Source: Paragyromitra xinjiangensis
Taxonomy: Eukaryota; Ascomycota; Pezizomycetes; Pezizales; Discinaceae
Assembly: GCA_038503065.1 (NCBI GenBank)
Contig: JBCAMK010000010.1
Span: 1,488,001 to 1,552,000 of the forward strand
Length of the DNA stretch: 64,000 bases
Reading direction: 5' to 3'
Below the pieces are notes generated by a model, which made no database searches, was not told the DNA's origin, and saw nothing but the letters and a program-made list of their open reading frames with translations. How positions within the stretch are numbered: the stretch's first letter is position 1; each line of letters opens with the position of its first letter. The translations under genes and the position numbers were made by a program. Shown piece by piece: positions 11,901-23,940 of this stretch.

Positions 11901-14900
11901 CTGGGTTTCCACAAAGTGATATTGAGCTCACTTGAACCTGTATGAGATGGTTTGAGAAACTGCTCATAATAGCGCCCGAAATATGGGGTACCATGCCAGA
12001 TCCCGCAAGGTCATCGCAGAAAAAGACAACCCATTTCCAGAGACCGAGCACGAGACCAGCCGTTCATTGCAATTTTTCTCACCTAAACGTGCAATAAGCA
12101 TGCACTGCCCATTAGTAACAATAATTGATACCCCTGGCAGAAAACCCGTGGGTTAGACAGAGCTTCCATTCCGGACAAGAGACCATTCCTCCCGGTATTA
12201 TTATGTCCGTTCGATTGTGGGCTATTAGCAATAAACCTAAGTGTTAGAGTTAATTTCTTAAGTGGTGAAAGCCCATGCTGCGCAATAGTTACACGATTCA
12301 AGGTCTAAGCGTGAGACATGTATCGCGCCCCAGGCGCCAACACGATACACACGTCAGGGTAACCATCATCTTCCTCCTCGGACTAGACACCAACATAGAA
12401 GCCATGAAGACCTTCTCGAGAACTTCTACGAAATCTGCACGGAAATCATTCTCTCGGATACCCTCCGAAGAACTCCGTTAACAAGAGATCCGACATTCAT
12501 CTCGGTGAAGAACATCCGATTACCTCCGCACCTATGACACACAATTCATACCCCACGCCCGCGATCACGCAGTGTTGCAAAACAAATAAATGAAAACGAG
12601 AAACGAAGGCACTAAAGGATGAAACAGAAAGAGGAGAGAAGTCCGGTGGGGATGTAAATGTTCTAATCGTGGTACTGGTAATGATCGAACAACGACCCCC
12701 ATACAATCTCTACAACGAAGTTAGTATGGCGCGCCGATAAACGCAAAGTTCGATCACGCTTACACTCTTATCCGAACATGAAAGATAGAACTGGCCATTG
12801 TTTTCATTTATTTATCTGTTTTTTTTTCTATCTTTGCCGGAAGTACGGCCGGTGGGTCTAGATCTTAGGAGTCTGCAGCTGGTGAACACTAGTGACCGAT
12901 CCCCGGCCCCGATCCCGATTTCATCGAAAACCAAACAACACTCCGCTATTACTCGTATAGATCTTTCTTATTGGCAGTCATCTCGTAAGACAGAGAAACA
13001 CTAACAACCAGTAGTAGCCCTTTGCGCTGTCGCATCCACCAGCGCAGTGGCTTGGCGCTTACAAAACAATCCACTGGGTGCAATCGCAGAAGCTTTATCT
13101 CGAAGAGTTACCTCGTGCCTCAAGATCGCAGCCTTTCATAAAAGGAGTTGGGAACGATGAGATGCGTGGGGGAGATGAGAGGAGAGAAACGAAAGAACTG
13201 GGATATAGGTAGCAGCTATCTTAGTAAGTATGAGTTGTACTTTATCTGATAGTAGCGCACTGGTGGAAATTAAACTGAAAACGGGGTTTTGGAAATTGAA
13301 GTACTACAATGAATTTAACCGGAATATCCCAGACCGAGATGTTGGGCAAATTTGCATCTCGGAAAATGCAGGAACTACAGCTAAGATGCTCTAAAATTTA
13401 TAAAGAATATTAGATATCAACCACAGCCTCTTAGGGTACAGCCGCTTCAAGAAACAAATCGGAGAAAAACGGTGACCTGGTGAAATGTACTCAGTGTTCC
13501 AAGCTCCAAGTAAATATTTGGTAAGAGAAACTGTATCGGCTATAGTTACTCCTAGCACTTGCAAGTGGACAAGACATACCTCGAATACAAGGCACCTGGT
13601 ATTCAGTATTTAGCAGCCCCCGTCAGCTAACTATGCGTGGTGCTGAGTGCATGGGTGGCGCTTGAATTAGGGCAAGGGTTAACCTTAAATCTTGGCAGCT
13701 ATGTCTCATCCGCCTTGGGCGATATCTCTCTTCCTTTTAGACACGGATAAGCGGAATGGGCTGCATTATTCGGACATGTTTGATATTAGAAGAAACAATA
13801 CTTGCCCTAGCCCTACACAGACCAAACGCCGCAGACGCAAGATACACATACTGCCCATTTTAGTCTAGCTCCCAAGTGTTACAGAACATCTCTAAAGCTT
13901 AATCACTTGATTCTATTTCTGGAATCATATTGACCGTTGCGCCTTTTGTTTATCGCGTTCGGATATGGCTTATCCATCCCTTAAATCCTGCTGCGGCTGC
14001 CACACAGAGGCAAGCCCCGATTCACTTCCCAACCAGACTTGCTTCCCGGTCAATACGTTACCCTGCGTTGTTCTCAAATTGCACTGCATGATGCATCCAG
14101 GTGGAGCAAAAAGCAAAAACAAAAAGCAACGGAAAACGGCGGTAAGGGCACGCAGGGGTAGAAAAGAATAGCTGCCTCCTAAACAAACGTACATAAACCT
14201 CCATGTACCGTACCTATTCGCACTCCTCTTCGTGCATCGAGGGTTGGTTGCGTGCTGCGCGTTGCGTGGTTTTGCGGAGTTGGCGTAACACGGTATCAAG
14301 AACCCCAAGAAAGGAACCTAGCCACACACCAACTGTCACGGCTTACCCGATTGGGACTAGACAACGAAAATATATAAAAGCCCGATGCTATTCTATTTAT
14401 TTTTCCTAGGAACTGAGTACATGTAGGTGACAAGACGAGGTAGGCAGGTTGGGAGGAGCTCCTAATGGGGGGGTAGAGGTGGAAAAGAACCACATGTACA
14501 TCAGCCAGCGGCGGTGGCTAGCACTATCGAAACGGGGACGGGGGGCTTGATTTTCAAGATACAGAGCGATAATCAAGATCTCGACGGCCATCTCCCTGGT
14601 ATTATCCCGAGGTTCTGGCACACCCCACACACGCACCATCACTCAGAAAAGCAGAACAAAAACAAATAATCCTGGGGTGGGTGTGGTCATCGTAGGAGTA
14701 GCTGCACGGGCAGGGGTTCGGGTTACTGGGGGTATGACAGGTAGCTCAATGCTCAGGTGTGACTCGATATCGATAGGTCAAGAGAAAAAACAATGATCCA
14801 ACATCAAATTCCTCGATTTCAACAACGACCGACCGGGGAACGTGGGAAACGGAAAGTACATCAACCGTTAATGGCCGGAGATAGGTAAAAAAACCAGAAA

Positions 14901-16040
14901 CAGAAATCAGAGCTCTGTCAACGAAAAGGTGATTTTGCTGAAGGAGGATTGGAAATTTGGCGATTTGATCGATCTCGTGCATAGGGCCTGGTTTATGCTC
15001 TCCTACTAGAGTTAGTTATTCTGTCTGCTTTCCTCTGATCTGCTGCGGTCAGGTCTAGAACTTTCATAGCGAAAATTCCGCAGTGAAGGCCAAACGGAAG
15101 AAAATATCTGTTTATGGACTTCTCATGGGGGAGTCCTGCTTGGCTGGCGCCGAGATCGCCATGCATCCCACGCGGTGTCTCAGGCAATAATGGATACGAA
15201 CCAGAACGGAGCAATGAATTAATTCGATTGATTTGATTTTTTGCTGTAAAAAGATAAAACTTAAAAGCAACTGGACCAAAAGGGTATATTAACAATAATA
15301 GAAGCAATTGATGTAAGAAAATATCCAAATTCTTCAATTATTGATCCGACCAACACCGGTCCACACAGTAGACCAGTACAAGAAAGAAGAAAACGGAAAC
15401 AGGATTTAATTCGTTCGCCCATCAATTTTTTTGGCTCCCAGCGATCTTGCCGTCAAAATTCGACAGATAGAATACCCGATAAGAAACCACCCACACAAAC
15501 AGAAAGACAAAAACTAGGCGGAAATAATAGATATCCGGGAAGAAAATATGTACATAAGAAAACAGAATAAAAGAAAACATAAACACCTTCTTGGGAAGGA
15601 ATACTACATGAAATAATACCCCAAAGCATTAGGCAGGGTCTCGGAACCCATCCCGCTCGCCTCAAAGAGCCCGGCAGCGGGAGTAACAGAAGCAATAGCA
15701 GAACCCATACAGAACGAGAACACAAGAGGGCCCCAGAAAAATAAGAACAAGAAATAATTTGTAAACTACCTCCACCGCTCGATCTCCCAAGCCAAATAAC
15801 CAACCTATGTTTTCTTGAACAGAGAGACAGAACCCAGAAAGACAAAAAGCAAGAAAAGCAAAACGTAGCCCAAATTGTTTCATGAAAAAAAACAACCAAG
15901 GAACCCCAGAGAACCCCGTAATCAAATTCATAAAAGACATAACCCAAAAAACTCGAGAATTCCTAAACTAGAGGAAAGTCTGTACCCTTGCCAATCCACC
16001 TTGTCCTAATTAACACCTATCTGCAAGCTTTTTTCTCATT
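8999..16040. other. Long gene-free region (about 7 kb)
   Basis: No gene can be supported. All open frames are short, overlap in several frames and lack plausible splice-linked continuations. A frame at 9420-9794 is open for 124 codons but shows no recognisable domain. Part of 15.3-16.0 kb is probably 3' flank of the minus-strand gene that ends at 16041. No tRNA or other RNA gene was recognised. Confidence 0.4.
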
Positions 16041-17574
16041 TCAATTCGTAAGGTCGTTAGGACCAGAGCTCGGGGCGTACATGCGCGGGTCCATCGACAG
16101 GTTTTGGGGAAAGGTATATTGTGCGTATGAATCCTGACTGGGAGTAGTCACAAGGGGCGAGGGAGACAGCTGAGCCTGAAGCTGAGCCAATGAAGGACCT
16201 GCGACGCTTGAAGGCGAGTTCATGGCATGTCGCTGTGTTGGGCTCCCGCTTGCACTAGACGGGCTACTGAGGTAGGAGGGGGGGCTGGCGGAACTGGCAT
16301 CCGTCGCTGCTTGGCTTGCGCGGCTGTTTGCTGCAGAGAATTCGAGGGGGCTGCTGCGGCGAAGAGTGCAGCTAGGGCAGTTGCGCACGAAACGAGCAAT
16401 GAGTTCCTTTGGCACCCTATTAAGTGGTTGAGATATTAGCTTGGTTGTTTTATTTATTTATTCTCCAAAATCGAGTGCATGTGTTTGAAAGATATTTGGC
16501 ATATATCGCGTTGAGAAGATCTGCTCCTCTTTTTCCCGAGTTATAGCATGGAGAAGGAGTGATGTGCCGGAGAAGAGGAAGAGAGAGTAGAAGTACCATG
16601 AGTAGTGCTTTCGAACTTGAGCTGAGGTCTTGTCACGTCCACCATGCTGAGCCTGCCCATGAGAGCTTGTCAAAACGTTATACAGTTCTTCCCTTACGGC
16701 GACCGGTTTGCCTTCGTGACAGACAACATCATTATAACCGTCTTCGCTGGTCACCAGACGGAACATCTTTTTCGCCCAAAATCTAAACTGTGCGGACTCA
16801 ATTGTGGTACATTTAGGGTCTCGGAGAACAGCACGGATGTTTTCGTAGCGTTTTTGAGGAATAAGGGCCTTGTCTCTCTTCTTGGGGGAAAGCGAGAGGA
16901 TGTACTCGTTCAAGAGGTTTTCGAATTCTGCGGCTGTGGGGAAACCTTCAAGGTTTGTTGGTGGCTCGTCAAACTGGTTGCCTAGCTCAGAAGTGGGTGT
17001 GGGCATAAGATGTTGTTGCTGTTTCGGGCTAGAATTGATCAGGGCTGCATGCTGTTCCTAGATATCATGTTAGAACAATTATCTTGAAGACGATACGTTA
17101 TTCTTTCGATAGGGTGGCTGATTCGCTGTAACTGCTACTTCTTGACAAGCAAACTGGAGCTAAGTTTAGCAGCGACGTTTTCGCCAACCCGCTGCTAAAC
17201 CTCTTTAACAGTGGTGTGCTAGAAGAAGTTGCAGTTACAATGAACTAGTGGCCACCCTGCCGAAAACTGCAACGGATCGTCGAGACGGATCATATCCCTC
17301 TCACCTGCTGCTGCTGCATTTGCGCCTGTTGTTGGTGGTGAACATGTTGAGCCTGCTGATGGTGAAGGTTGTGGTGGTGAGTGTGGGCGTGTTGGTGAGG
17401 GCTTGGAGAGAATTGTAATGGGGATGGCATAACCAGATGGCCAGGTGGGGGAGCACGAGTCTGCTGGCCATACATCATAGATCCAGGATGGTACCGCTGC
17501 TGTTGGTGCTGGTGATATTCGTATTGCCCGAGATTATGGAGATGACGTTCCATTACCGGCATAGCGTTCATCAT
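16041..17574 (-). CDS. Protein with integrase-type H2C2 zinc-binding domain and His/Gln-rich N-terminus
   Basis: Three exons on the minus strand: 17574-17305, 17057-16597 and 16416-16041, giving 368 aa. Residues 1-90 are rich in His, Gln and Pro. A conserved-looking globular part begins near residue 125 (EGFPTAAEFENLLNEYILSL). Residues 223-260 match the retroviral/retrotransposon integrase zinc-binding pattern: H223-x4-H228, the GGRDKT block, then C257-x2-C260. The rest is Ser/Pro/Gln-rich, as in transcription regulators. No integrase catalytic core, reverse transcriptase or LTR is nearby and the gene has spliceosomal introns, so it looks like a host gene using this zinc fold. A nuclear regulatory role is only a guess. 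Start: the first ATG of MMNAMPVMERHL. Intron 1 (247 nt) contains a large hairpin described separately. Confidence 0.75.
17111..17258. other. Nested inverted-repeat hairpin inside intron 1 of the H2C2 gene
   Basis: Three nested complementary arms are visible. AGGGTGGC (17111-17118) pairs with GCCACCCT (17251-17258). A 16-nt arm at 17128-17143, beginning GTAACTGC, pairs with 17223-17238, ending GCAGTTAC, with one mismatch. GTTTAGCAGC (17164-17173) pairs with GCTGCTAAAC (17191-17200) around a 17-nt loop. About 33 of 34 arm bases pair. It lies wholly within the intron and would fold in RNA of either strand. It may be a foldback element, an intronic structured RNA or a splicing structure; the sequence does not decide. 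Confidence 0.7.
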
Positions 17575-20500
17575 GATTGCTTAATTGTTGGAGTAGGTGT
17601 GCTAAACGAGCGTGGGGCTGGCCGATTGTAAATAGCAGGACTCAAAGCGAGAGTGTGATGAGACTTTTTTTTTATTACTGTCGAAGTGGGAGAGAACAAT
17701 GTGGGAGGAGGGGGAGGAGGAGGGGAGGATGATGGTGGAGATATATGAGGGTGGAGATAAAAAGAGTGAGACTGAACTTCTCTGTGGTGATGTGTGAGAA
17801 GAAGGAGGAGGAGAGAGGGAAGGAGTAAGAGGGAAAGAGGGCAGTTATTAGAAGGGTGGGCGAAGATGAAGGAAGCAGTCCTGAACACTTAGTTTAGTAT
17901 CAGCGATAATGCTACCTATCGATAAGTGCGATGTGATCGGGGAACCGAGCGCAGGGAAGGGAAATGTATATTTTTATTTTTATTTTTATTCCCCGAGTAG
18001 CAGGCAGGCAGAGGGAGAGGGAGGAAGTGTGGATTTGGGTCGAGGGTGTTTCTTTCCATGTCGCACAGCAGTAGGAGGGAGAGCAGAGCAGAGCAGGTTA
18101 CTTACAGCGGACAAGCTATCTGCAGTTAGAGGGTTTGAGGATGCTGTTTCTGTGCTCGTGCTGTGGGTGTACTGTACTGTGCGTCTTCTTGGCCTCACGG
18201 GAGGCCTTGTGTGGTGGGAAGGTGGGCTGCAGCCGAAGATGGTTGGACGGGGGGTGGGTGGATTGGGTGGAGGGATATGTCCACACCCCCGGAGGAGGTG
18301 TGGGGTTTTTAAATCGCGTGGAGGTTGAGCTCGACTTCCTTAGCACCGAGTTTATTCGGCTTGCCGGTCGAAACCCAACATGGACAACTCCTTCAGTGTG
18401 ATGCCGACAGCGTCCATCATACATGTTTCTTTTTTTAGATCTGAATATCGTCTGTCGAGTAATCTTGGCAACTACTTGCGACAATCCGCCGTCCGTTATC
18501 AAACGAACATGAAGAAAGTTTTCCGTCTCAACCAACATGACGTTTTTCCCACGTTGTGAGCTAATCGAGTTGTACTTTCGTACTTCGCAGGCGACGAGTG
18601 GACACGGTACATGTAACTACATTATGATCGAAGTGTAACTGCGTAATTCACTTGACATTTCCTCAGACAAAGTCTCGGAGATGTTCCCCTCCAACCAGGC
18701 TACGTGGATTTGTTTTTTCTGGAAAGATAAAGGAAATCTTTCTGAAACCCATTTTCGAGAACTCATGTTCAACGGTCTTTTCCAGCGAGGAGGGTTTTTT
18801 CTTCATGGCAGACAAGCGAACGAATGGCGCCTTATCTCGAATGAGATCTAGGAAATGATACTTCACTACACTATTGCGATCTTGGAGTGATACTTGTTCA
18901 TCTTCGATAGCCCCAAAGCCTCCCACCCCCCCGAAATCCTGCTAGGTGCCTGGATTGGATTCGTTTGCAACTGCCTTTTCCCCTAGATCGCGACAATCAC
19001 CTCTTAAGTCCTAAAACGCCGCTCGATCGTTTCCCTCATGCCCTCCCTGTTTGATCTCCCCACACTAAAATCCCACGCACTTCCATCTCTCTCTCAGATC
19101 TCGGAACCAGCCAGGAGTTTGGATGGTCCACAGTGTTTGCACCGTTTCCCAGCATTCGTTGACGCCATTTTTAAAAGAGAAAAGGAGCTTCACCTTCTTC
19201 ATCTCGTAAGAAACCCGACGTTCTTTATCCCTCCTACCAAAACCCCCACCAAGCCCCCCCCCCCCCCCAAAAAAAAAATTCCTCAAGTACAGAAACAACA
19301 ATCAGAGTGGGTATTCTCCAGGCTCCCCACGCATAACATTTCCCCTTCTGGTCAAATTCGCATCTCGTCCTTATGTTAGCTACTTACATACACGCCTACA
19401 TGGCTTCACACCACCTAAACACTACACATCCACGCCTACATACATAACACATAGCATTCTAGATCTGTCTTCAAACCACGAAACAAGCCCTCTCTCTATC
19501 TTACAACACACATGCAAATGATGCGGTTGGATTAGATGGATCGAGTGCGCGTCTACATACATGAACTGTGGCTCCCCCCGCGCTTTCGCCTGCGTCCCTG
19601 GTGGATGGTACCCCCGTTTCGCCTCTGGTACCCGATTTTTTTCTTGCTCTTCATTCGTTTCTTTTTCGCCCACCTACCGATGATCGACGGCAGCCCTCGC
19701 TCGCTAATGGCGCTTTTTATTTTTATTCCCCTGTCCATCATCAAACCACCGACCACCATCCGTCTCGCGTTGCAGTCGTCGACATCGAGTCGCGTTTGCA
19801 AATCGGACTAAGCAGGTAATAATTGTGCTGGCCTTGCCCGTTGTGTAGAGTACAGCTCAGCACCCCTCCAAGGCACTCCCCACCGCCATGGCCGCTCGGG
19901 GGGCCGAGACCATCCATACCAGAAACAGACCCGGACAGCCCTACCGTATCATCTTTCCCCGTCTGTGCCCTTCCCTCTTCCCCGGCTCTCCCGAAAGATA
20001 GGATGAACCGGATCTCGCTTGTGGTTGGCCAGACCATTACTGCTACTTCCATTATTGTGTTTTTATTCGCTTGGCCTACTAGTGGCCCAGTATCTTGTTG
20101 CTGGCATGTATTTTTTTACTAGTACGGGCCTTTTTGGTTTTTTATTTTTTATTTGCTTCTTTCCGATTCTCGACCCGGCTTGATCTTTTTTGTTCCCTTT
20201 CATCTGATTCTCTTCCTCGTAACCCTGGGACGGAAGGGAACGGTTGAGTACATCAATGCAGGTAGCCTACTTTGCCCCACCGTAGCTTTGCTTTTCCTTG
20301 GACGCAAAGAGCTTTTTTTTTTTTAACGGAATGCCTTATGAAAAAACAATTTTTTTCCCTATCGACATAGATTTTCTACCGACATGATGCAATTGAATCT
20401 TCTCCGACCGTTTTTGTGTTCATTCTAGATGGATTACAATGTCCACGATTAGAAAAGCAAGGCAGAAGGAGAAAAACCCCGGGGAAAAAAAGAAAGCCAT

Positions 20501-21246
20501 CATGTACAAGTGAAGCATTACAGCTCATCCTCGTCCCCTCCCACCACCACCACCCCCCTTCCCCCACAAGCAGGGGAAAAAGAAAAGAAAAAAAACTAAA
20601 AACACAAAACCCCCCTGAGTAACTAACTTTTGGGCCCCAGACTTTTTTCTTTTTTTAGGCGTTCCGAACCCAAAAGAACCTGCTGTACGCACCGTTCTTC
20701 AGTGCCTCGCAGCGTCGTGCGAAAGCCGACACCACACACCCTCCAAGTTCCCCGCATTTTGAGCTTGAACCAGCCATCGGACATAAAAGATATTGTCTGC
20801 ACACCCTCTTTTCTGCCCGTCAAATCTCTGGGCGCAGGCGTACCCTGGGCTCCCACCTCGCCTCATGAACTATTTCCAAACTTGGTGTGTGCCACCATGG
20901 TAGACCCCAACGCATGCGCAGCATTCCAGTTTCAACGATGTGGATTTTTCTTTCATTACTTTTTCGGAGCTTTTTTTTTCTTGCTTTTCTCTCCGATTCC
21001 ATTGCTTCCTTTTCCTTCAAGCCCAGATATAATTTTATTGTTTTTTTACGTCTATGCTCGTATCCCTAAAAAAATGAAAAAAAAAACCTCCGAACCTTTT
21101 TTTAATTGTCCTTCCCATCGGCTCACACACCATAACATTCTAAACCACAGTACCGCGGTCCGATAAACAGCACACCCACTACACAAAAACACGCAAGCGA
21201 GCTTTAAGCGTGGGAGCGCGGACCCACCCCCCTAGCGGAATTTTTT
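17575..21246. other. Gene-free region between the H2C2 gene and ERD2
   Basis: This is promoter flank of the minus-strand H2C2 gene followed by a long stretch with no supportable gene. It is marked by homopolymer and simple-sequence tracts: TTTTTA repeats near 17970-17990, a C-run followed by an A-run near 19255-19280, and T-runs near 20320 and 20640. Long open frames here, such as 20630-21166 on plus, follow the skewed base composition and show no domain. Confidence 0.4.
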
Positions 21247-22536
21247 TTAAACCGGAAGCTCGAATTTCTTGCCTTTCAACACCCTGTTCGTTCGGAGAGC
21301 ACGGTCCATTAGTCTTGTTCCAAAAGCTTAACCTATCAATCGGTCGATGATCGGCAGGGCCCTCAGGTTTGAGAGCAATTGAGACGGTGATACAAGGTGG
21401 GGGGTAGAGGGGCACGGAGGGGTTACGGAGGGGTAGGATCATTCATACTTGGTGTAGTAGATGTAAAAGAAATCCGAGTAAAGGATTGTTTGGATGATAC
21501 CAGCCAACGTAGCGATGGGATCGACGTGCCCATTTTCCATGAAATAGCGGTAGATCCAGTTCGGGATATACAGGGCCCTGTATGCGCCCAGCGCGAACAG
21601 GTAATGAGTCGTTATCGTCTCGGCTTCACCCGTTCGTTGCAGCATAAACAGTTGAGGGAGAATGGCTACGCTTTCGAGCCAGATACTAAACGTCCACAGA
21701 ATCTACCGAGAAACACAACACCCCGAAATAAATCCGTCAGCCTGAAACTTGACATGTTCGCCAAAACCACCAACAACTTTCCCACGGGAGAAAGAAAACG
21801 GCAGTCAGTCGCAGGAACTACCAGCGGGTGTGTGGTTTTTTTTTTTTGTTCTTTCTACACTGGCACCGCGATCTCGAGAAACCGCCGAACCTGACTCCCG
21901 GTTCCCCCTTGGAAATGAGTGGGCGAATACCTCTGATGGTATCCACCTATATGGAAACAGAAGAGCGAGAATCGCCGATCCTCCAATCAGGTACTCGACC
22001 TTGAAGGTGTCTATGTTTGGATCGTGCGTTGGCTTAAAGTCATTCATCATCAGATAGATTGTGTATGCGGCCGAGGCGATGAAGATGATCTTCATCAAGG
22101 TGTTGTAGGTCGAGTGATTGAAAGTCCATAGGAGATCTGTTGTGGTGCGTGGTCAGCACTTTCTTCCCGAGGAACCACGCACGGAGTAGACGCGCGGTAT
22201 CCATCGCCGGGACGGGAGTGTAAGAAAGTGTTGTGCGTGGGGGGGGGGGTAAGTAGGGGATTTTTTATTTTTATTTATCGCGTACCTAGGTAGCGAGTTA
22301 TGTAGACCATGAGGTACAGAATTTGGGACTTGAGAGAAATCCCTGCGCAGCTCTTGAACCCCCATCCAGAAGAATCAGCCAGCCGAAACCGAGCGGAACA
22401 GGAACCGAAACAGTCCGACGATGAATTAGAATTAACAAGGAATTTTAGTGCACACCTTCGATGTACGCATCTTCTGCAGCAAAATGAAGATGGATATGAG
22501 ATGGGAGAGATCTGCCGTGACTCGAAAGATATTCAT
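21247..22536 (-). CDS. ERD2: ER lumen protein-retaining receptor (KDEL/HDEL receptor)
   Basis: Five exons on the minus strand: 22536-22456, 22352-22286, 22136-21931, 21702-21449 and 21283-21247, giving 214 aa, close to the family length. It starts [20 protein letters not shown] and shows the seven-helix ERD2 signature blocks: [71 protein letters not shown] and [19 protein letters not shown]. The last exon supplies the lysine-rich cytosolic tail [11 protein letters not shown]. The protein binds C-terminal HDEL/KDEL in the Golgi and returns escaped ER residents in COPI vesicles (family knowledge). If the last intron (165 nt) is not removed, translation stops after YYTKYE and the lysine-rich tail is lost. 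It is divergent from ILV2. Confidence 0.95.
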
Positions 22537-23940
22537 GATGGCGGGGGGGAATTTTTATTATTGTTTTTTTGTTTTTTAATCTTTCTTTAGCTATTTTGCT
22601 ATAGAAATAACAAAGAAAAATATTACCCCTTGGAGGGTTTCCCTGGATGAAACGGAGATTCGGGAGGCGTATGTACTATGTGCCTGCGTGCACTTCGTTG
22701 TCTTTGGGTTCGTTGGCGATGGAGGTGGGAAACTTGTTGCGGTTGGGTGGAAGCTTCAAGTTCGAGAGGACACGTTCCGCTTAGTAGTTTGTGCTTCAGT
22801 GAGGTATTTGAGCACCCGGTAGCTCTTCCGGCGCAACAGGGCGGACACGAGCAGGAGTTAGCTTTTGGGGGGGGCGGCGCGGTGAAGAGTAGATGGAGAA
22901 CTGCAGAGAGCGCGAGCTGGGCGATTGATTGCTCTGTTCGCGAGCGAATCTTCGTGTCTGATGGGCGAGTTGCGATCAATGCGATGCCGTATGTCGCTGT
23001 TGGCAGTCCTGCTGGAAATGAATTGGACGCGACGGCAATGAAATCAGGGGTCTATTTTTGCCATCTGGGGCGCTGGGTGGCTTCTTGGCGCTGCTCAAGC
23101 CTATCGCAGCGCCGGTTACCCTGCCTGTGCCCGTCGCAGCTCACACCAGCCCACTCGCCGTGACTTACGCCCAGGCAGCCTGAGGACTCCGGGGATGCTG
23201 GACCATGCCACGCCGCACGCAGCACGGGGATGTGCATTCGGGCCGGCTTGTGTCCCGGGGTCTCTGCTGTCGGACTGACTTTTACATAAGGCGGAACCGA
23301 ACAGCACATATGTACATATTGCGATTTGAGCATATTCACCGAGTCGGGGATTTCCGGTCGGTCTGTGTGGCTTGAGCTGGCTCCAATGGGTGCGGTGTTG
23401 AGACTTTATGGACGCAGATTCGTCACAGGAGAAAGGAAGGCAAAAAGCAAAAACCGGATTGTCAATGATTGACGTTTCCCCGGACTTTTCGGCTAACGAC
23501 CCTGTCGTTGGGGGCCAAGGTCTGGGCGAGGGTTAGGGTTTGCGTGGAAAAAGATTTTTTTTTTTCTCTTTTCGGATTCTGGCTGCTCTCCACCACTGCG
23601 AAAAACGAAAGATATTTTGCCTCAACTGCTGTAAACCTAGTAAAAATATATCAAATTGGCAGGTAATTAGGGAGAAAACGGCTGTAAAGAAGGAGGTGTT
23701 ACTCGTCAATTAAACCTCGGTGTCCTTTCTTTCTTCTCCATTGTTGCGTTGTGGAGAAGTATGAGTCTAACTTGCTTGTGAAACGTGAAAAAAAACTTCT
23801 CTCTCCTCGGGCAACATCTCCCTCTCCCACTCCTCTTTCTCTCACTCATCACACATACACATCCACCCCCCCCAGTCTAATTCGCTCTTTCCATTTCTTT
23901 CATTTTTGTAATTGGATTTCGTTTCGATCGTCTGCCCGCC
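22537..23940. promoter_or_regulatory. Divergent ERD2 / ILV2 upstream region
   Basis: This 1.4 kb separates the two start codons. A telobox-like GGGTTAGGGTTT lies at 23530-23541, and a CT-rich stretch with C-runs lies at about 23800-23880 just upstream of the ILV2 ATG. There is no coding region. Frames open at 22.7-23.2 kb on both strands and are judged to be chance in GC-rich sequence. Confidence 0.4.

Noticed and set aside
15453..15947. 164-codon hydrophobic minus-strand frame
   Set aside because: It consists of Phe/Leu/Cys runs from a T-rich strand, just downstream of the H2C2 gene stop. It is best read as 3' flank.
8999..16040. Search for tRNA genes, LTRs or a transposase in the gene-free stretch
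   Set aside because: No cloverleaf with a convincing B box, no paired LTR with TG...CA ends and no catalytic motif could be found by eye.
20630..21166. 178-codon plus-strand frame
   Set aside because: Its composition follows polypyrimidine tracts (FFF, LLF, KKK) and it shows no motif.
21439..21448. YYTKYE as the genuine ERD2 C-terminus
   Set aside because: A consensus donor at 21448 and acceptor at 21284 join to [11 protein letters not shown], the expected family tail, so the short end is only the intron-retained form.
22678..23163. 161-codon plus-strand frame between ERD2 and ILV2
   Set aside because: The opposite strand is also open, no domain is seen, and it lies in the shared promoter region.
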